Positions 1 through 9,499 of a DNA stretch of 64,000 nucleotides are shown here, piece after piece. The position numbers were made by a program, and so were the translations under genes. Each line of letters starts with the position of its first letter. Position 1 is the stretch's first letter. The stretch spans positions 1-64,000 of the forward strand of contig JAGBHC010000046.1 in the NCBI GenBank assembly GCA_017935625.1. Reading direction: 5' to 3'. Under the pieces are notes generated by a model. It ran no database searches. It saw nothing but the letters and a program-made list of their open reading frames with translations, and had not been told where the DNA came from. The stretch is from Rikenellaceae bacterium. GTDB taxonomy: Bacteria > Bacteroidota > Bacteroidia > Bacteroidales > Rikenellaceae.

Positions 1-1
1 C

Positions 2-253
<252 letters not shown>

Positions 254-259
254 AAGATT

Positions 260-661
260 ATGGACGGAATCCGATTGATAGATTTGCCGAAGTTCCTCGA
301 CGCACGGGGGAACCTCTCATTTATCGAAGGGGAGCGGCATGTGCCGTTCCACATCGCGCGTACCTATTGGATATACGATGTTCCGGGCGGCGAAGTGCGC
401 GGCGGCCACGCCTATCGCAAGAACCGGGAGTTCATCGTGGCCCTTTCGGGAAGTTTCGACGTGACGCTGGACGACGGAAAGCAGCGGCGGGTCTATTCGC
501 TGAACCGCTCCTACACCGGCCTGTACGTGCCGGAGGGGATATGGCGTCAGATGGATAACTTCTCGACCAATTCGCTGGCGCTCGTGCTGGCCTCCACCGG
601 GTTCGACCGGAGCGATTACATATACGATTACGATGAATTTGTCAAAACCGTGTCACGATGA
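260..661 (+). CDS. Sugar 3,4-ketoisomerase (FdtA/QdtA/WxcM cupin), copy 1
   Basis: A 133-residue single-domain cupin of the FdtA/QdtA family, which isomerises dTDP-4-keto-6-deoxyglucose to the 3-keto sugar before transamination. The motif YDVPGGEVRGGHAY (residues 39-52) matches the catalytic strand, and the ending SDYIYDYDEF is typical. In this copy the second residue of the usual His-x-His pair is Tyr52 (His50-Ala-Tyr), unlike the next gene. It overlaps the next start by four bases (ATGA), so the two are probably translationally coupled. FdtA and QdtA differ in product stereochemistry at C4, which cannot be settled by eye. Confidence 0.87.
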   Translation: MDGIRLIDLPKFLDARGNLSFIEGERHVPFHIARTYWIYDVPGGEVRGGHAYRKNREFIVALSGSFDVTLDDGKQRRVYSLNRSYTGLYVPEGIWRQMDNFSTNSLALVLASTGFDRSDYIYDYDEFVKTVSR

Positions 662-1071
662 AAAAATCAACCGTATACGATTGTACGATAATCGAACTGG
701 ACAAGCATCATCAGGAGCGGGGCAATATCACGGTGGTCGAAAACGGGGTCACCGTGCCGTTCGACGTGAAGCGCACCTATTATCTCTACGATGTGCCGGG
801 CGGCGAGTCGCGCGGCGGCCACGCCCACAAGGAGCTCCGGCAGCTGATAGTGGCGGCGAGCGGCAGTTTCAGCGTCACCATCGACGACGGAAGCATCAAG
901 CGGACGTTTCTGCTGAACCGACCCTATCAGGGGCTGTTGGTCGTGCCGGGAATCTGGCGAACGCTGGACGATTTCTCATCCGGTTCGGTGTGTCTGGTGC
1001 TGGCGTCGCATGTCTACGACGAGGCCGACTATATCAGGAATTATGACGATTTTTTAAAGTATAAGCGATGA
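658..1071 (+). CDS. Sugar 3,4-ketoisomerase (FdtA/QdtA/WxcM cupin), copy 2
   Basis: A second 137-residue cupin of the same family, roughly 45% identical by eye to the preceding one. It keeps the normal His55-Ala-His57 pair in RGGHAHKEL and the C-terminal [12 protein letters not shown] signature. It probably supplies the active 3,4-ketoisomerase; whether copy 1 is active, has other stereochemistry, or is structural is unknown. The stop overlaps the next start by four bases (ATGA), continuing a tightly coupled operon for a dTDP-3-amino-3,6-dideoxyhexose. Confidence 0.9.
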   Translation: MKKSTVYDCTIIELDKHHQERGNITVVENGVTVPFDVKRTYYLYDVPGGESRGGHAHKELRQLIVAASGSFSVTIDDGSIKRTFLLNRPYQGLLVVPGIWRTLDDFSSGSVCLVLASHVYDEADYIRNYDDFLKYKR

Positions 1072-1565
1072 TTAGAAGACATCCGCTTGCGGATATTCAA
1101 AGCGAGCACATCGGAGAGGGAACCTCCGTCTGGCAGTTCTGCGTGGTGCTGCCCGGGGCGGTCATCGGCAGGAACTGCAATATCTGCGCAGGTGTTCTCA
1201 TCGAGAACGACGTGCGGATAGGCGACAATGTCACGGTGAAGTCGGGCGTGCAGTTGTGGGATGGCGTCACCCTGGAGGACAACGTGTTCGTAGGGCCCAA
1301 TGTCACCTTTACCAACGATTTGGTTCCGCGTTCGAAAGTCTATCCCGAACGCTTCAGCCGCACGCTGATAAAGAAAGGGGCGTCGATAGGAGCCAACACG
1401 ACGATTGTTGCCGGACACACTGTCGGCGAATATGCCCTGGTGGGGGCCGGCAGCGTGGTGACCAAAGATATTCCCGCCCGCACGGTGTGGTTCGGCAATC
1501 CGGCCGTCATGAAAGGCCGTGTGACCGAAAAAGGAGAGATAACGTATTGTGAAAACGAGAAATAG
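1068..1565 (+). CDS. Hexapeptide-repeat sugar N-acyltransferase (FdtC/WxcM-type)
   Basis: A 165-residue left-handed beta-helix protein with repeating [LIV]-G-x4 hexads (VIGRN, RIGDN, SIGAN, TVGEY). The [10 protein letters not shown] segment is characteristic of the WlbB/FdtC/WxcM group. The family transfers an acetyl or related acyl group from the CoA thioester to the amine of dTDP-3-amino-3,6-dideoxyhexoses. Placement between the ketoisomerases and the aminotransferase fits: isomerase, aminotransferase and acyltransferase together give the 3-acylamino sugar nucleotide. Acyl-group specificity is not visible from sequence. Confidence 0.88.
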   Translation: MIRRHPLADIQSEHIGEGTSVWQFCVVLPGAVIGRNCNICAGVLIENDVRIGDNVTVKSGVQLWDGVTLEDNVFVGPNVTFTNDLVPRSKVYPERFSRTLIKKGASIGANTTIVAGHTVGEYALVGAGSVVTKDIPARTVWFGNPAVMKGRVTEKGEITYCENEK

Positions 1566-1574
1566 ACAGAAAGT

Positions 1575-2672
1575 ATGATAAAGTTTTTGGATTTACAGAA
1601 AGTGACGGCCAAGTATGCCGATGAGATTCACGAAGCCGTGAACCGGGTCGTCGATTCGGGATGGTATCTGCAAGGCCGGGAGAACGAAAGGTTCGAGGCC
1701 GATTACTCCCGCTACATCGGAACCAAACACACCGTGGGCTGTGCCAACGGACTGGATGCGCTCGTCTGGATATTCAGGGCTTACGTGGAAATGGGCGTGA
1801 TGAAACCGGGCGACGAGGTAATCGTGCCCGCCAACACCTACATCGCCTCCATTCTGGCCATTACGGAGAACGGACTCAAACCGGTGCTCGTCGAACCCCG
1901 GCTTGATACCTATCAAATCGACGATTCGCTCGTCGAAGCGGCCGTTACTCCCCGCACCAGGGCGGTGCTCATCGTGCACCTCTACGGACAGTGCGCCTAC
2001 ACCGACCGCATCGGGGAAATCTGCAGGAAGCACGGACTCAAACTGGTGGAGGACAACGCCCAGGCGCACGGCTGTCTGTTCAAGGGACGCAAGACCGGGT
2101 CGCTGGGCGATGCCGCCGGCCACAGCTTCTATCCCGGCAAGAACCTCGGCGCTTTCGGAGACGCGGGTGCGGTGACCACCGACGACGACCGGCTGGCCGC
2201 CGTGGTAAGGGCCGTGGCCAACTACGGTTCGACCAAAAAGTATGTCTTCAAGTACTGCGGACGCAACAGCCGTCTGGACGAGATACAGGCTGCCGTTCTG
2301 GATGTCAAGCTGCGCCATCTGGACGAGGACGTCGCCCTGCGCAAGGAGGTGGCGCGCTACTACATAGAGCATATCGTCAATCCGGCCGTGGTGACGCCGA
2401 AGGTGGAGGACTGGGATGCGCACGTGTTCCACATCTTCACGGTGCGCTGTGCCGAGAGGGACCGCTTGCAGCGCTATCTGACGGAGAACGGCGTGCAGAC
2501 CATCATCCACTATCCGATTCCTCCCCACAAGCAGGAGTGCTACAAGGAGTGGAACTCGCTGAGCTTCCCCGTCACGGAGCGGATTCACGACGAGGAGCTC
2601 AGCCTGCCCATGAGCCCCGTCATGACGCGGGAAGAGGTGGAGAAGGTCGTGGAGATTATCAACAAATTCTAA
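1575..2672 (+). CDS. DegT/DnrJ/EryC1 sugar aminotransferase (FdtB/QdtB-type)
   Basis: A 365-residue PLP enzyme of the DegT/StrS family. The PLP lysine is Lys189 in [14 protein letters not shown]; Asp160 in VEDNAQAHG would hold the pyridine nitrogen, and the active-site Gln/His follow it. The 3-keto-6-deoxy sugar specificity is inferred from its neighbours: it would aminate the product of the ketoisomerases, using glutamate, to dTDP-3-amino-3,6-dideoxyhexose, which the preceding acyltransferase then modifies. Length is normal for the family. The gap from the previous gene is 9 bases. Confidence 0.92.
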   Translation: MIKFLDLQKVTAKYADEIHEAVNRVVDSGWYLQGRENERFEADYSRYIGTKHTVGCANGLDALVWIFRAYVEMGVMKPGDEVIVPANTYIASILAITENGLKPVLVEPRLDTYQIDDSLVEAAVTPRTRAVLIVHLYGQCAYTDRIGEICRKHGLKLVEDNAQAHGCLFKGRKTGSLGDAAGHSFYPGKNLGAFGDAGAVTTDDDRLAAVVRAVANYGSTKKYVFKYCGRNSRLDEIQAAVLDVKLRHLDEDVALRKEVARYYIEHIVNPAVVTPKVEDWDAHVFHIFTVRCAERDRLQRYLTENGVQTIIHYPIPPHKQECYKEWNSLSFPVTERIHDEELSLPMSPVMTREEVEKVVEIINKF

Positions 2673-2681
2673 GTTTTCGTT

Positions 2682-3914
2682 TTGCTGTCTCGAGTCAAGA
2701 GTCTGGTGAAGACCTGTCTGCCCGAACCGGTGGTCGATGCCGCGAGGACGGTCGTCGATTGGTGCAGGTATGAATCGGTGCGGAGAGAGGTGGTGTCGGT
2801 TGCCCGCTATTGCGAATCGACGGGGGGCGGAAGCTGCCGGGTGACGGATGGGGAACGGATGTCACCGGTCTGCTCTCCGCTCTACTATCCGGCGCGGGAG
2901 CGGAAACGGGCCGAGGTTCCGATGCCGCCGGCCTATTGCGCCCGGCTGCACGATGCGACGCTCATAGGGGAGTCGGATGCGGTGCTGGCTGGCGGGTATA
3001 TCGTCTACGACGCTCCGGAGACGGACAACGTCAATTTTACGGACTGTGCGTTTCTGGACCGGCGCAAGATATATCGGATAGAGGGGAAGACGAAAGCCTA
3101 CTTTGCACGTTCCCGGGCCCGAAGGGTCGGGCAGGCCGTTTCGCTGGTCGGCAACTATTCGTGGAACTATTACCATTGGGTGTTGGAGTTCATGGCCAAG
3201 CTGTGGCTGCTCTCCCGGTGCGACATTCCCCGGCAGGTTCCGTTGGCCGTGGATGCCTGCGTGCGTGCGGTGCCGCAGTTCATGACCTATCTCGAGGCGT
3301 TCGGCGGCGGCCGTCCCCTGATTTTCGTCCGGCGGCGGGAACGCCTGTGCGTCGGCGAATTGTACCTCCTCTCTGCGGTGAATGTCATTCCGCCCAATTT
3401 CATCGACACCTCCCGAATCGAGGGGCACGATATTCTGTTCGACATGCGCTCGGTCGATTTCATCCGCGAACGGATGTCGGATTACAGCCGGCGGCAGCTC
3501 GCAGGAGAGAGGCGGGAGTATCCCGGCCGGGTCTTCATTTCCCGCAAGGGAAACCGGAACCGGAGCTACAACGAGCCGGAAGTGGAGCGCGCGGTGCTCC
3601 GCCACGGGTTCCGGCCGGTGATGCCGCAGCACTATTCCGTGGCGGAGCAAATCGAGCTGTTCGCCGGGGCGGATTTCATCGTGGCGGCCTCGGGAGCGGC
3701 CCTCACCAATATCATCTATTGCAAACGGGGCTGCAAGGTGGCGGTGCTGACGAGCCAGGAAGTGGAGCTCTCTATTTTTTCGAGCATCGCCGACCACCTG
3801 GGCGTGGAGATGATATATCTGGCGGGCAAGTCGGACAGCGACAATAACATTCAGACCGGGTTCGAAATTGACCCGGCGGAAATCGAACGGCTGTTGAGCG
3901 AATATTGCAATTAA
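2682..3914 (+). CDS. Glycosyltransferase family 61 (DUF563)
   Basis: A 410-residue protein with the GT61 hallmarks: NYSWNYYHWVLEFMAKL in the middle (the N-x-x-H-W-L-x-E type motif), then RVFISRKGNRNRSYNE, and near the C-terminus a nucleotide-binding stretch AGADFIVAASGAALTNI. It most likely adds a sugar to the growing repeat unit on the inner membrane. The start used is a TTG ten bases after the previous stop; no ribosome site is evident, as usual in this group. An internal start is possible because the first 90 residues are poorly conserved in appearance. Acceptor and donor are unknown. Confidence 0.82.
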   Translation: MLSRVKSLVKTCLPEPVVDAARTVVDWCRYESVRREVVSVARYCESTGGGSCRVTDGERMSPVCSPLYYPARERKRAEVPMPPAYCARLHDATLIGESDAVLAGGYIVYDAPETDNVNFTDCAFLDRRKIYRIEGKTKAYFARSRARRVGQAVSLVGNYSWNYYHWVLEFMAKLWLLSRCDIPRQVPLAVDACVRAVPQFMTYLEAFGGGRPLIFVRRRERLCVGELYLLSAVNVIPPNFIDTSRIEGHDILFDMRSVDFIRERMSDYSRRQLAGERREYPGRVFISRKGNRNRSYNEPEVERAVLRHGFRPVMPQHYSVAEQIELFAGADFIVAASGAALTNIIYCKRGCKVAVLTSQEVELSIFSSIADHLGVEMIYLAGKSDSDNNIQTGFEIDPAEIERLLSEYCN

Positions 3915-3927
3915 AGGAATTGAATAT

Positions 3928-4773
3928 ATGGGAATAAGAGAATCGTTGCGCAAGTCGCCCGCATTGGTGAAGGCGGTTCGCAAGTGGCGGAATTTCGTAA
4001 CCACGCATAAAGGGGTCAATTGGAATAAGACACTGTATCTGAACTTCAAGACGCAGCGTTTTGCCGATGCCGTGAAGCTGCCTATTCTGGTTTATGGAAA
4101 GTTGAAAATCCCCAATCTGTCGGGAAAGATAGTGATAGAGGGCCCTGTTTATCATGGAAAAATCAAGCTGGGATTCAACAGCGAATATTTCTCCGCTTCG
4201 AGGGGCAGCGCCATTCTGATGGTCTCCGGACAACTGATTTTCCACGGAAGATTCCGCTCGTCCGTAGACTGCATGATAGATGCGGCCGGCGTGTTGGAGT
4301 TCGACGATTTGTGTTTCGTCGGAAACGCAGTGAAAGTCAGTTGTAAGAATCATATCTCGCTGGGACGGGCTTCCCGCCTGGGAGTGGAATCGCAAGTCTT
4401 CGACAGCAACTTCCATTATGTCCGCGATGTGGAGACAGGTGTGGTCCGGAAGAAAAGCGCCCCGATTGTCATAGGTCGTTTCTGTTGGATAGGAAACCGG
4501 GCGACTTTGATGAAGGGCACCCGCTTGCCGGATTACTCCATCGTGGCGGGAAACAGTATGTGCAACAAGGACTACACGGTGGATGCGCCGGCCTATCCCT
4601 GCTTTGCCGGCTCTCCTGCGAAAGCGGTGGGAAAAGGCGGCGGCTTGCGGATTTTCGATATCGAAGAGGAGGCGAGAATAGACGCCTTCTTCGCAGCCAA
4701 TCCCCAGGCGGCTACCTGCACTTCCTATACGGGAGTTATCGATGAAACGGATTTGATAGGAAAGTATTTTTAG
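3928..4773 (+). CDS. Hexapeptide-repeat acyltransferase (LbH, O-acetyltransferase-like)
   Basis: A 281-residue protein with scattered hexapeptide turns; the C-terminal half (IGRFCWIGNRATLMKGTRLPDYSIVAGN then CFAGSPAKAVGK) resembles the maltose/galactoside O-acetyltransferase fold. The N-terminal 90 residues look like the extended helix region of putative capsular acyltransferases. It probably O-acetylates a sugar of the repeat unit. The base composition is visibly more AT-rich than its neighbours, common for strain-specific glycan genes. An esterase of opposite chemistry follows directly. Confidence 0.75.
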   Translation: MGIRESLRKSPALVKAVRKWRNFVTTHKGVNWNKTLYLNFKTQRFADAVKLPILVYGKLKIPNLSGKIVIEGPVYHGKIKLGFNSEYFSASRGSAILMVSGQLIFHGRFRSSVDCMIDAAGVLEFDDLCFVGNAVKVSCKNHISLGRASRLGVESQVFDSNFHYVRDVETGVVRKKSAPIVIGRFCWIGNRATLMKGTRLPDYSIVAGNSMCNKDYTVDAPAYPCFAGSPAKAVGKGGGLRIFDIEEEARIDAFFAANPQAATCTSYTGVIDETDLIGKYF

Positions 4774-4775
4774 TC

Positions 4776-5696
4776 GTGAAGAAGTTTTTCATCCTTCTCC
4801 TCGCGGTGATTGCTTTGTGCGGGTGCGGAAAGAATCTGCTGGAGGATGAGATTTATACGGAGGTATATTATACCGATATTCAATATGGAATTTCGGACCG
4901 TCAGAATCTATCCATCTGGCGGGTGACCGATTCGCAGGTGTGGGGCGAGGCTCCGGTGCCGGTGGTCGTGTTCATCCACGGAGGAGGTTGGAACAACGGC
5001 GACAAGAAGGATTGGGATGTCCGTAAAGCGTCCGTATTCGCATCGCATGGAATCATGTCCGTATCGCTGAATTACCGGCTCTCTCCCTATCCGTGCCGCT
5101 TGGACGACGACACCCGGATTAAGCACCCCGCTCATGTGCAGGATGCGGCCCGGGCCGTGAAGTGGATACACGACTACATTGCGGAGTTCGGAGGGGATGC
5201 CGGCCGCATCACGGTGGTGGGGCACTCTGCCGGCGCTCAAATCGTGTCGCTGCTGGCGACCGACGAAAAGTATCTGAAAGAGGTCGGACTCGACCTTTCC
5301 GACCTGGACGGGGCGGTCGCGCTGGACGGCGGAGCCTACATGACCTTGAGCCCGATGCTGTTCGCAGAGACGAACGCTTACCATGCGGAGTTGAAGAGTT
5401 GCTATCTGAATGCGTTCGGTTCGCAGACGGACGACCACATCGATGCCTGCCCCTATTATCACGTCGCGTCCGGAAAGCACATCCCGCCGTTTTTGCTGGT
5501 CTATCAGAGAAACGACGAATACCGGGCCATTCCAAATAAGGCTTTTGCGAACAGACTTACGGATAACGGAATCCGTGTCGAGACCTGCGAGGTGTCCCAC
5601 AGCGACCATAATTCGATTTTCGAATCGCTGAGAACCTACAACGATTCGGAAGGCATCACCAAAAGGGTCATCGGATTCGTTTCGCGACCCGATTAA
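4776..5696 (+). CDS. Alpha/beta-hydrolase lipoprotein (esterase-like)
   Basis: A 306-residue protein starting at a GTG two bases after the upstream stop. The N-terminus is a lipoprotein signal (hydrophobic run, then LCGCGKN with Cys17 the likely lipidation site). It has the BD-FAE/esterase pattern: oxyanion loop HGGGW (68-72), nucleophile elbow GHSAG with Ser151, and a late HSDHNS segment with the probable catalytic His. A lipid-anchored esterase inside a glycan assembly cluster could remove acyl groups from the finished polysaccharide in the periplasm or at the surface. That role is inferred from context only; a peptidase of the same fold is the main alternative. Confidence 0.8.
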   Translation: MKKFFILLLAVIALCGCGKNLLEDEIYTEVYYTDIQYGISDRQNLSIWRVTDSQVWGEAPVPVVVFIHGGGWNNGDKKDWDVRKASVFASHGIMSVSLNYRLSPYPCRLDDDTRIKHPAHVQDAARAVKWIHDYIAEFGGDAGRITVVGHSAGAQIVSLLATDEKYLKEVGLDLSDLDGAVALDGGAYMTLSPMLFAETNAYHAELKSCYLNAFGSQTDDHIDACPYYHVASGKHIPPFLLVYQRNDEYRAIPNKAFANRLTDNGIRVETCEVSHSDHNSIFESLRTYNDSEGITKRVIGFVSRPD

Positions 5697-5713
5697 TTTA
5701 ACGACATTCGATT

Positions 5714-7159
5714 GTGGAAGAAACTTTAAAAGACAAAGCCGTCAAGGGCGTTGCGTGGAGCGCGGTGGACAAGGTGGCCGTGCGAGGCATCAATTTCCTT
5801 ATCGGCATCGTCATCGCACGCGTGCTCATGCCCTCCGACTACGGCGTCATCGGCATGATTGCCGTTTTCATCACCCTGTCGAACCTGCTTATCGACAGCG
5901 GACTGAGCCAGGCGCTCGTACAGAAGAAAAACCGTACCCAGACCGACATGTCCACGGCGTTCGTGTTCAACATCGCCATCGCCGCGGGATGCTATGCCGT
6001 GCTCTATTTGGCGGCCCCCTGCATCGCTTCGTTCTACGATATGCCGATTCTGACCTCCGTGCTGCGGGTCATCGGTGTCAATGTGATTTTCAATTCGCTG
6101 GCTACGGTGCAGCGGGCGAATCTGTTGATAAGAATCGATTTCAGAACCACGGCCATCGTGGACGTGATAAGCGTGGTCATCAGCGGGGTTATCGGCATCG
6201 GCATGGCCTACAAGGGATTCGGCGTGTGGGCGCTGGTGGGCCAGACGCTCACGCTGCAATGCTGCACGGCGGCCATGCTGTGGCTGTTGGGCGGCTGGCG
6301 GCCCACGCGGGAGTTCTCGAAATCGTCGATAAGGCAGTTGTGGAACTTCGGCGTGAAACTGCTGGCGGCCGGAACGGTCTCCACCGTCACGCGGGAGATT
6401 TACTCCATCGTCATCGGCAAGTTCTACAAATCGGCGGAGCTGGGGTTCTACCATCGTGCGGTGCAGACCACGGACATGATTTCCACCACGGTGCACGAAG
6501 TGATTAACACCGTGACATTCCCCATCCTGAGTTCCATTCAGGACGAGCGGGAGCGGATGGTGTCGGTTTACAGCCGGATGCTCTCCATGACCGCTTTCTG
6601 CATCTTTCCGGTGATGACGCTGCTCGCGGTGGTGGCTTCGCCGCTGGTGAGCGTGCTGCTCACCGACAAGTGGCTGCCGGCGGTTCCTCTCATCCAGTGG
6701 CTTTGTTTCGCCCGGATGTTTACCCCCATCAGTTCGCTCAATATGAATATCCTCAACGCAATAGGACGCTCGGACCTCTTCCTGAAGGTCGATTTGGCGA
6801 AACTTCCTCTGACCGTTCTGACCATGGCTATTACTCTGCCTATCAGTGTCAAAGCGGTTGTCATCGGCAATTTCGTGTGGACCTTCGTCTGCTATTTCAT
6901 CAATGCCTATATGCCCGGAAAACTGTTCGGGTTCGGTGTGGCGGCGCAGTTCAGAATCTTCTATAAAATCGTCATCGCGACCGCGGTGATGGCTGCGGCT
7001 GCGGCTGCGTCGATGATGTGGACGGACAACGCCTGGCTGAAGCTGGCGGTCGGCGGTTCGGTGGCGGCGGTCTCCTATCTGGGGGCCTCCTACCTGATGC
7101 GCCTGCCGGAACTGGACGAAGCGGTCGCCATGGCGCGGAAATACTTAAAACGGCTCTAA
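5714..7159 (+). CDS. wzx: Polysaccharide flippase, Wzx/MOP superfamily
   Basis: A 481-residue integral membrane protein with about 12-14 hydrophobic segments. The N-terminus KAVKGVAWSAVDK and the ARVLMPSDYGVIGM stretch are typical of the WzxC-like polysaccharide transport branch of the MOP superfamily. It would move the undecaprenyl-linked repeat unit across the inner membrane. The start is a GTG. Sitting between the sugar-nucleotide genes and the polymerase, it marks the locus as Wzx/Wzy-dependent rather than ABC-transporter dependent. Confidence 0.9.
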   Translation: MEETLKDKAVKGVAWSAVDKVAVRGINFLIGIVIARVLMPSDYGVIGMIAVFITLSNLLIDSGLSQALVQKKNRTQTDMSTAFVFNIAIAAGCYAVLYLAAPCIASFYDMPILTSVLRVIGVNVIFNSLATVQRANLLIRIDFRTTAIVDVISVVISGVIGIGMAYKGFGVWALVGQTLTLQCCTAAMLWLLGGWRPTREFSKSSIRQLWNFGVKLLAAGTVSTVTREIYSIVIGKFYKSAELGFYHRAVQTTDMISTTVHEVINTVTFPILSSIQDERERMVSVYSRMLSMTAFCIFPVMTLLAVVASPLVSVLLTDKWLPAVPLIQWLCFARMFTPISSLNMNILNAIGRSDLFLKVDLAKLPLTVLTMAITLPISVKAVVIGNFVWTFVCYFINAYMPGKLFGFGVAAQFRIFYKIVIATAVMAAAAAASMMWTDNAWLKLAVGGSVAAVSYLGASYLMRLPELDEAVAMARKYLKRL

Positions 7160-7163
7160 TCGG

Positions 7164-8138
7164 ATGAGAAATTCGGAAATCCAATCCGACGTGAAACTGT
7201 CGGTGGCGGTAATAACCTACAACCAGGAGAAGACCATCTCCCGGACGCTGGATAGCATTCTGGGTCAGGAGCACGACTACACCTGCGAAGTGGTCGTCGG
7301 GGATGACTGTTCTTCGGACGGCACGCGGGATATCCTGCGCGGCTATGCCGCCCGTTATCCCGACCGGGTCAGACTTCTGCTCAATGAGAAGAATCTCGGG
7401 GTCGTGGGGAACTACTTCAACGTGATTGCGCATTGCCGGGGAGAGTATATCATGGAGTGCGCGGGCGACGACTGGTGGCTGCCGGGCAAGGTCGCCCTGC
7501 AAGTGCCCTATCTGGATGCCTGTCCGGAGTGCGGCATGTGCTATACCGATGCCGCGTGTGTATACGGGAGCGACCCGGAGTCCTCAGGCCGCATCCTTCG
7601 GGGGCAGCCGGACAACACCTACCCGTCGTTGCTGATTTCGGACCCTGTGCCGGCGGTGACAATCGTCATGCGTTCGCGGCTCGTCGCCCGTTATCTGGAG
7701 GAGATACGGCCCGAGCAGCATGACTGGAAGATGGAGGATTATCCCATGTGGCTTTGGTTTGCCCGCCATTCCCGCATAGACTATATTCCGGTCCGGACCT
7801 GCTGTTACCGGGTTTTGCAGAATACGGTGAGCCACTCGGCGACCTATCTCTCCCAGTTGCGGTTCCTGCAATCCGTATCCGATGTCAAATTATTCTACTG
7901 CAACCGGTATCCCGACGTGTCGGATGAGCTTCATGCGCTGGTGCAGTCGGAGTATCACATGAACGACTTGCAGATTGGATATATTCTGAACGACTCCGAA
8001 CGTATCGCGCGGTCGAGAGCGGCGTTGCGGAAATACGCGGGAGTAGGCCAGGGGTGGGCCAAGCGGGTCAAGCTCTGGGGGCTGCTGTGGTTTCCCGGTC
8101 TGATGATGAGAGTGCTTCAGTACAAGTTCAAAGCCTGA
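7164..8138 (+). CDS. Glycosyltransferase family 2
   Basis: A 324-residue GT-A enzyme. The N-terminus reads LSVAVITYNQEKTI, followed by VVGDDCSSDGT (about 45-54) for nucleotide binding and a second acidic motif ECAGDDWW (about 98-105) where the metal-binding DxD-like residues lie. No membrane segment is obvious. It would add one sugar of the repeat unit at the cytoplasmic face. Spacing from the flippase gene is four bases, so cotranscription is likely. Confidence 0.9.
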   Translation: MRNSEIQSDVKLSVAVITYNQEKTISRTLDSILGQEHDYTCEVVVGDDCSSDGTRDILRGYAARYPDRVRLLLNEKNLGVVGNYFNVIAHCRGEYIMECAGDDWWLPGKVALQVPYLDACPECGMCYTDAACVYGSDPESSGRILRGQPDNTYPSLLISDPVPAVTIVMRSRLVARYLEEIRPEQHDWKMEDYPMWLWFARHSRIDYIPVRTCCYRVLQNTVSHSATYLSQLRFLQSVSDVKLFYCNRYPDVSDELHALVQSEYHMNDLQIGYILNDSERIARSRAALRKYAGVGQGWAKRVKLWGLLWFPGLMMRVLQYKFKA

Positions 8139-8146
8139 GACTATCG

Positions 8147-9475
8147 ATGCTCGCTGTTTCGGAAAGCAACAATCCCCGGATTCCGTTATACCGTTTGCTG
8201 AATAAGGTGGAGGCTCTCGGCAAACTGTCGGTGGTCCTGTTCTGCTATTTCGTCTACTTCTTTCCGTTCAAGGCCTACGGCTTCGAGCCGCGACTGCTCA
8301 TATTCCTGCTGGCGTTCGTCGTCGCTGTGATTCACCGGGACAGGATTCAGTACCGGAAAATTCCGGCATTCTATGTCAAACTGCTGGCAATTCCGGTTTG
8401 CATCGGGCTGGCGGCAATCGTGAGTCTGGCGGTAAACGGTACGTCGGATATCGCGTTCGTCATCTATCCGGTGCAAATCGTCTACCTGCTGCTGCTGTCG
8501 TATCTGATTTTCTATATCCAGAAGAGACTCCTGGGAAAGACGGATATGGTTACCGTCATCGACCTGATTATTGCGGTTCTGCTGGTGCAGTCCCTGATAA
8601 CGGTCGCGATGTTCCTCTTTGCTCCGATTAACGACTTCCTGTTCCAGCTTCAGGGTATCGACCTGCGCTCGAAGGTCATACAGATGTATGTGGGAAAACG
8701 GTTAATCGGCCTGGGGTGCTTCTATTTCGTGGGAGGAATCATTTACGGATTCGGTCTCATGTTGGTGGTGCTGAGATTGCTTCTGAAGGAGCGTGTGTCT
8801 CGTGTCGAGAGCATTGTTTATGTGTTGATATACTGCATATTGTTTGTCGTCGGAATCTGCATTGCCCGCACCTGTCTCGTCGGAGCCGGACTCAGTGTCC
8901 TGTTGCTGTGCGTCAATACTCTGGGGCGCAGACAGCAGCGCAGGGTGTGGAATGTCCTCAAAAAGTTTTTCATCCTCATCGGCATATTGACCGTCGGCCT
9001 GGTGTCGCTCTACAACATGTCGCCCTCGTTCCGTGACAAGTACGGAGCCATCATCGATTTCGGTTTCGAGATGTTCTTTACCTTCTTCGAGCAGGGAGAG
9101 CTATCGACGGCTTCGACCGAAAGTCTCAAGACCCTGTACGTGTGGCCTGAGAAAATCGATACCTACCTTATCGGGGACGGGCGCTTTACGGACGGGGAAT
9201 CCTACTACATGCACACGGATGTCGGTTACATCCGGCTGATATACTATTTCGGAATCGGGGGGCTTTTTCTGCTGATGCTGCAACAGTTCTATTGTACGGG
9301 GGTGCTGCGGCGTTTGAGCGGAAACAGATACGTCCGCAGTTTTTCGTGGCTTCTGTTTCTGTATGCCCTGCTTCTTAACCTGAAGGGATACATCGATTTC
9401 TCCACGTTTGTTTTCATTCTCGCCATATCTGCCTATTCGGATTTTGCCGGAAAGCGGCTCCTGCAGTCCGAATAG
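8147..9475 (+). CDS. wzy: O-antigen/capsule polymerase, Wzy-like
   Basis: A 442-residue protein with roughly ten to twelve hydrophobic helices and a large central loop (FGFEMFFTFFEQGELSTAST... to DGESYYMHTDVGYI), the usual layout of Wzy. Sequence similarity in this family is weak, so the call rests on topology, the YIRLIYYFGIGGL segment after the loop, and position between flippase and glycosyltransferases. The open frame continues upstream into the previous gene, but ATG 8147, eight bases after that gene's stop, is the sensible start. Confidence 0.78.
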   Translation: MLAVSESNNPRIPLYRLLNKVEALGKLSVVLFCYFVYFFPFKAYGFEPRLLIFLLAFVVAVIHRDRIQYRKIPAFYVKLLAIPVCIGLAAIVSLAVNGTSDIAFVIYPVQIVYLLLLSYLIFYIQKRLLGKTDMVTVIDLIIAVLLVQSLITVAMFLFAPINDFLFQLQGIDLRSKVIQMYVGKRLIGLGCFYFVGGIIYGFGLMLVVLRLLLKERVSRVESIVYVLIYCILFVVGICIARTCLVGAGLSVLLLCVNTLGRRQQRRVWNVLKKFFILIGILTVGLVSLYNMSPSFRDKYGAIIDFGFEMFFTFFEQGELSTASTESLKTLYVWPEKIDTYLIGDGRFTDGESYYMHTDVGYIRLIYYFGIGGLFLLMLQQFYCTGVLRRLSGNRYVRSFSWLLFLYALLLNLKGYIDFSTFVFILAISAYSDFAGKRLLQSE

Positions 9476-9499
9476 GGTGTCGAACCATACGAATCTATC

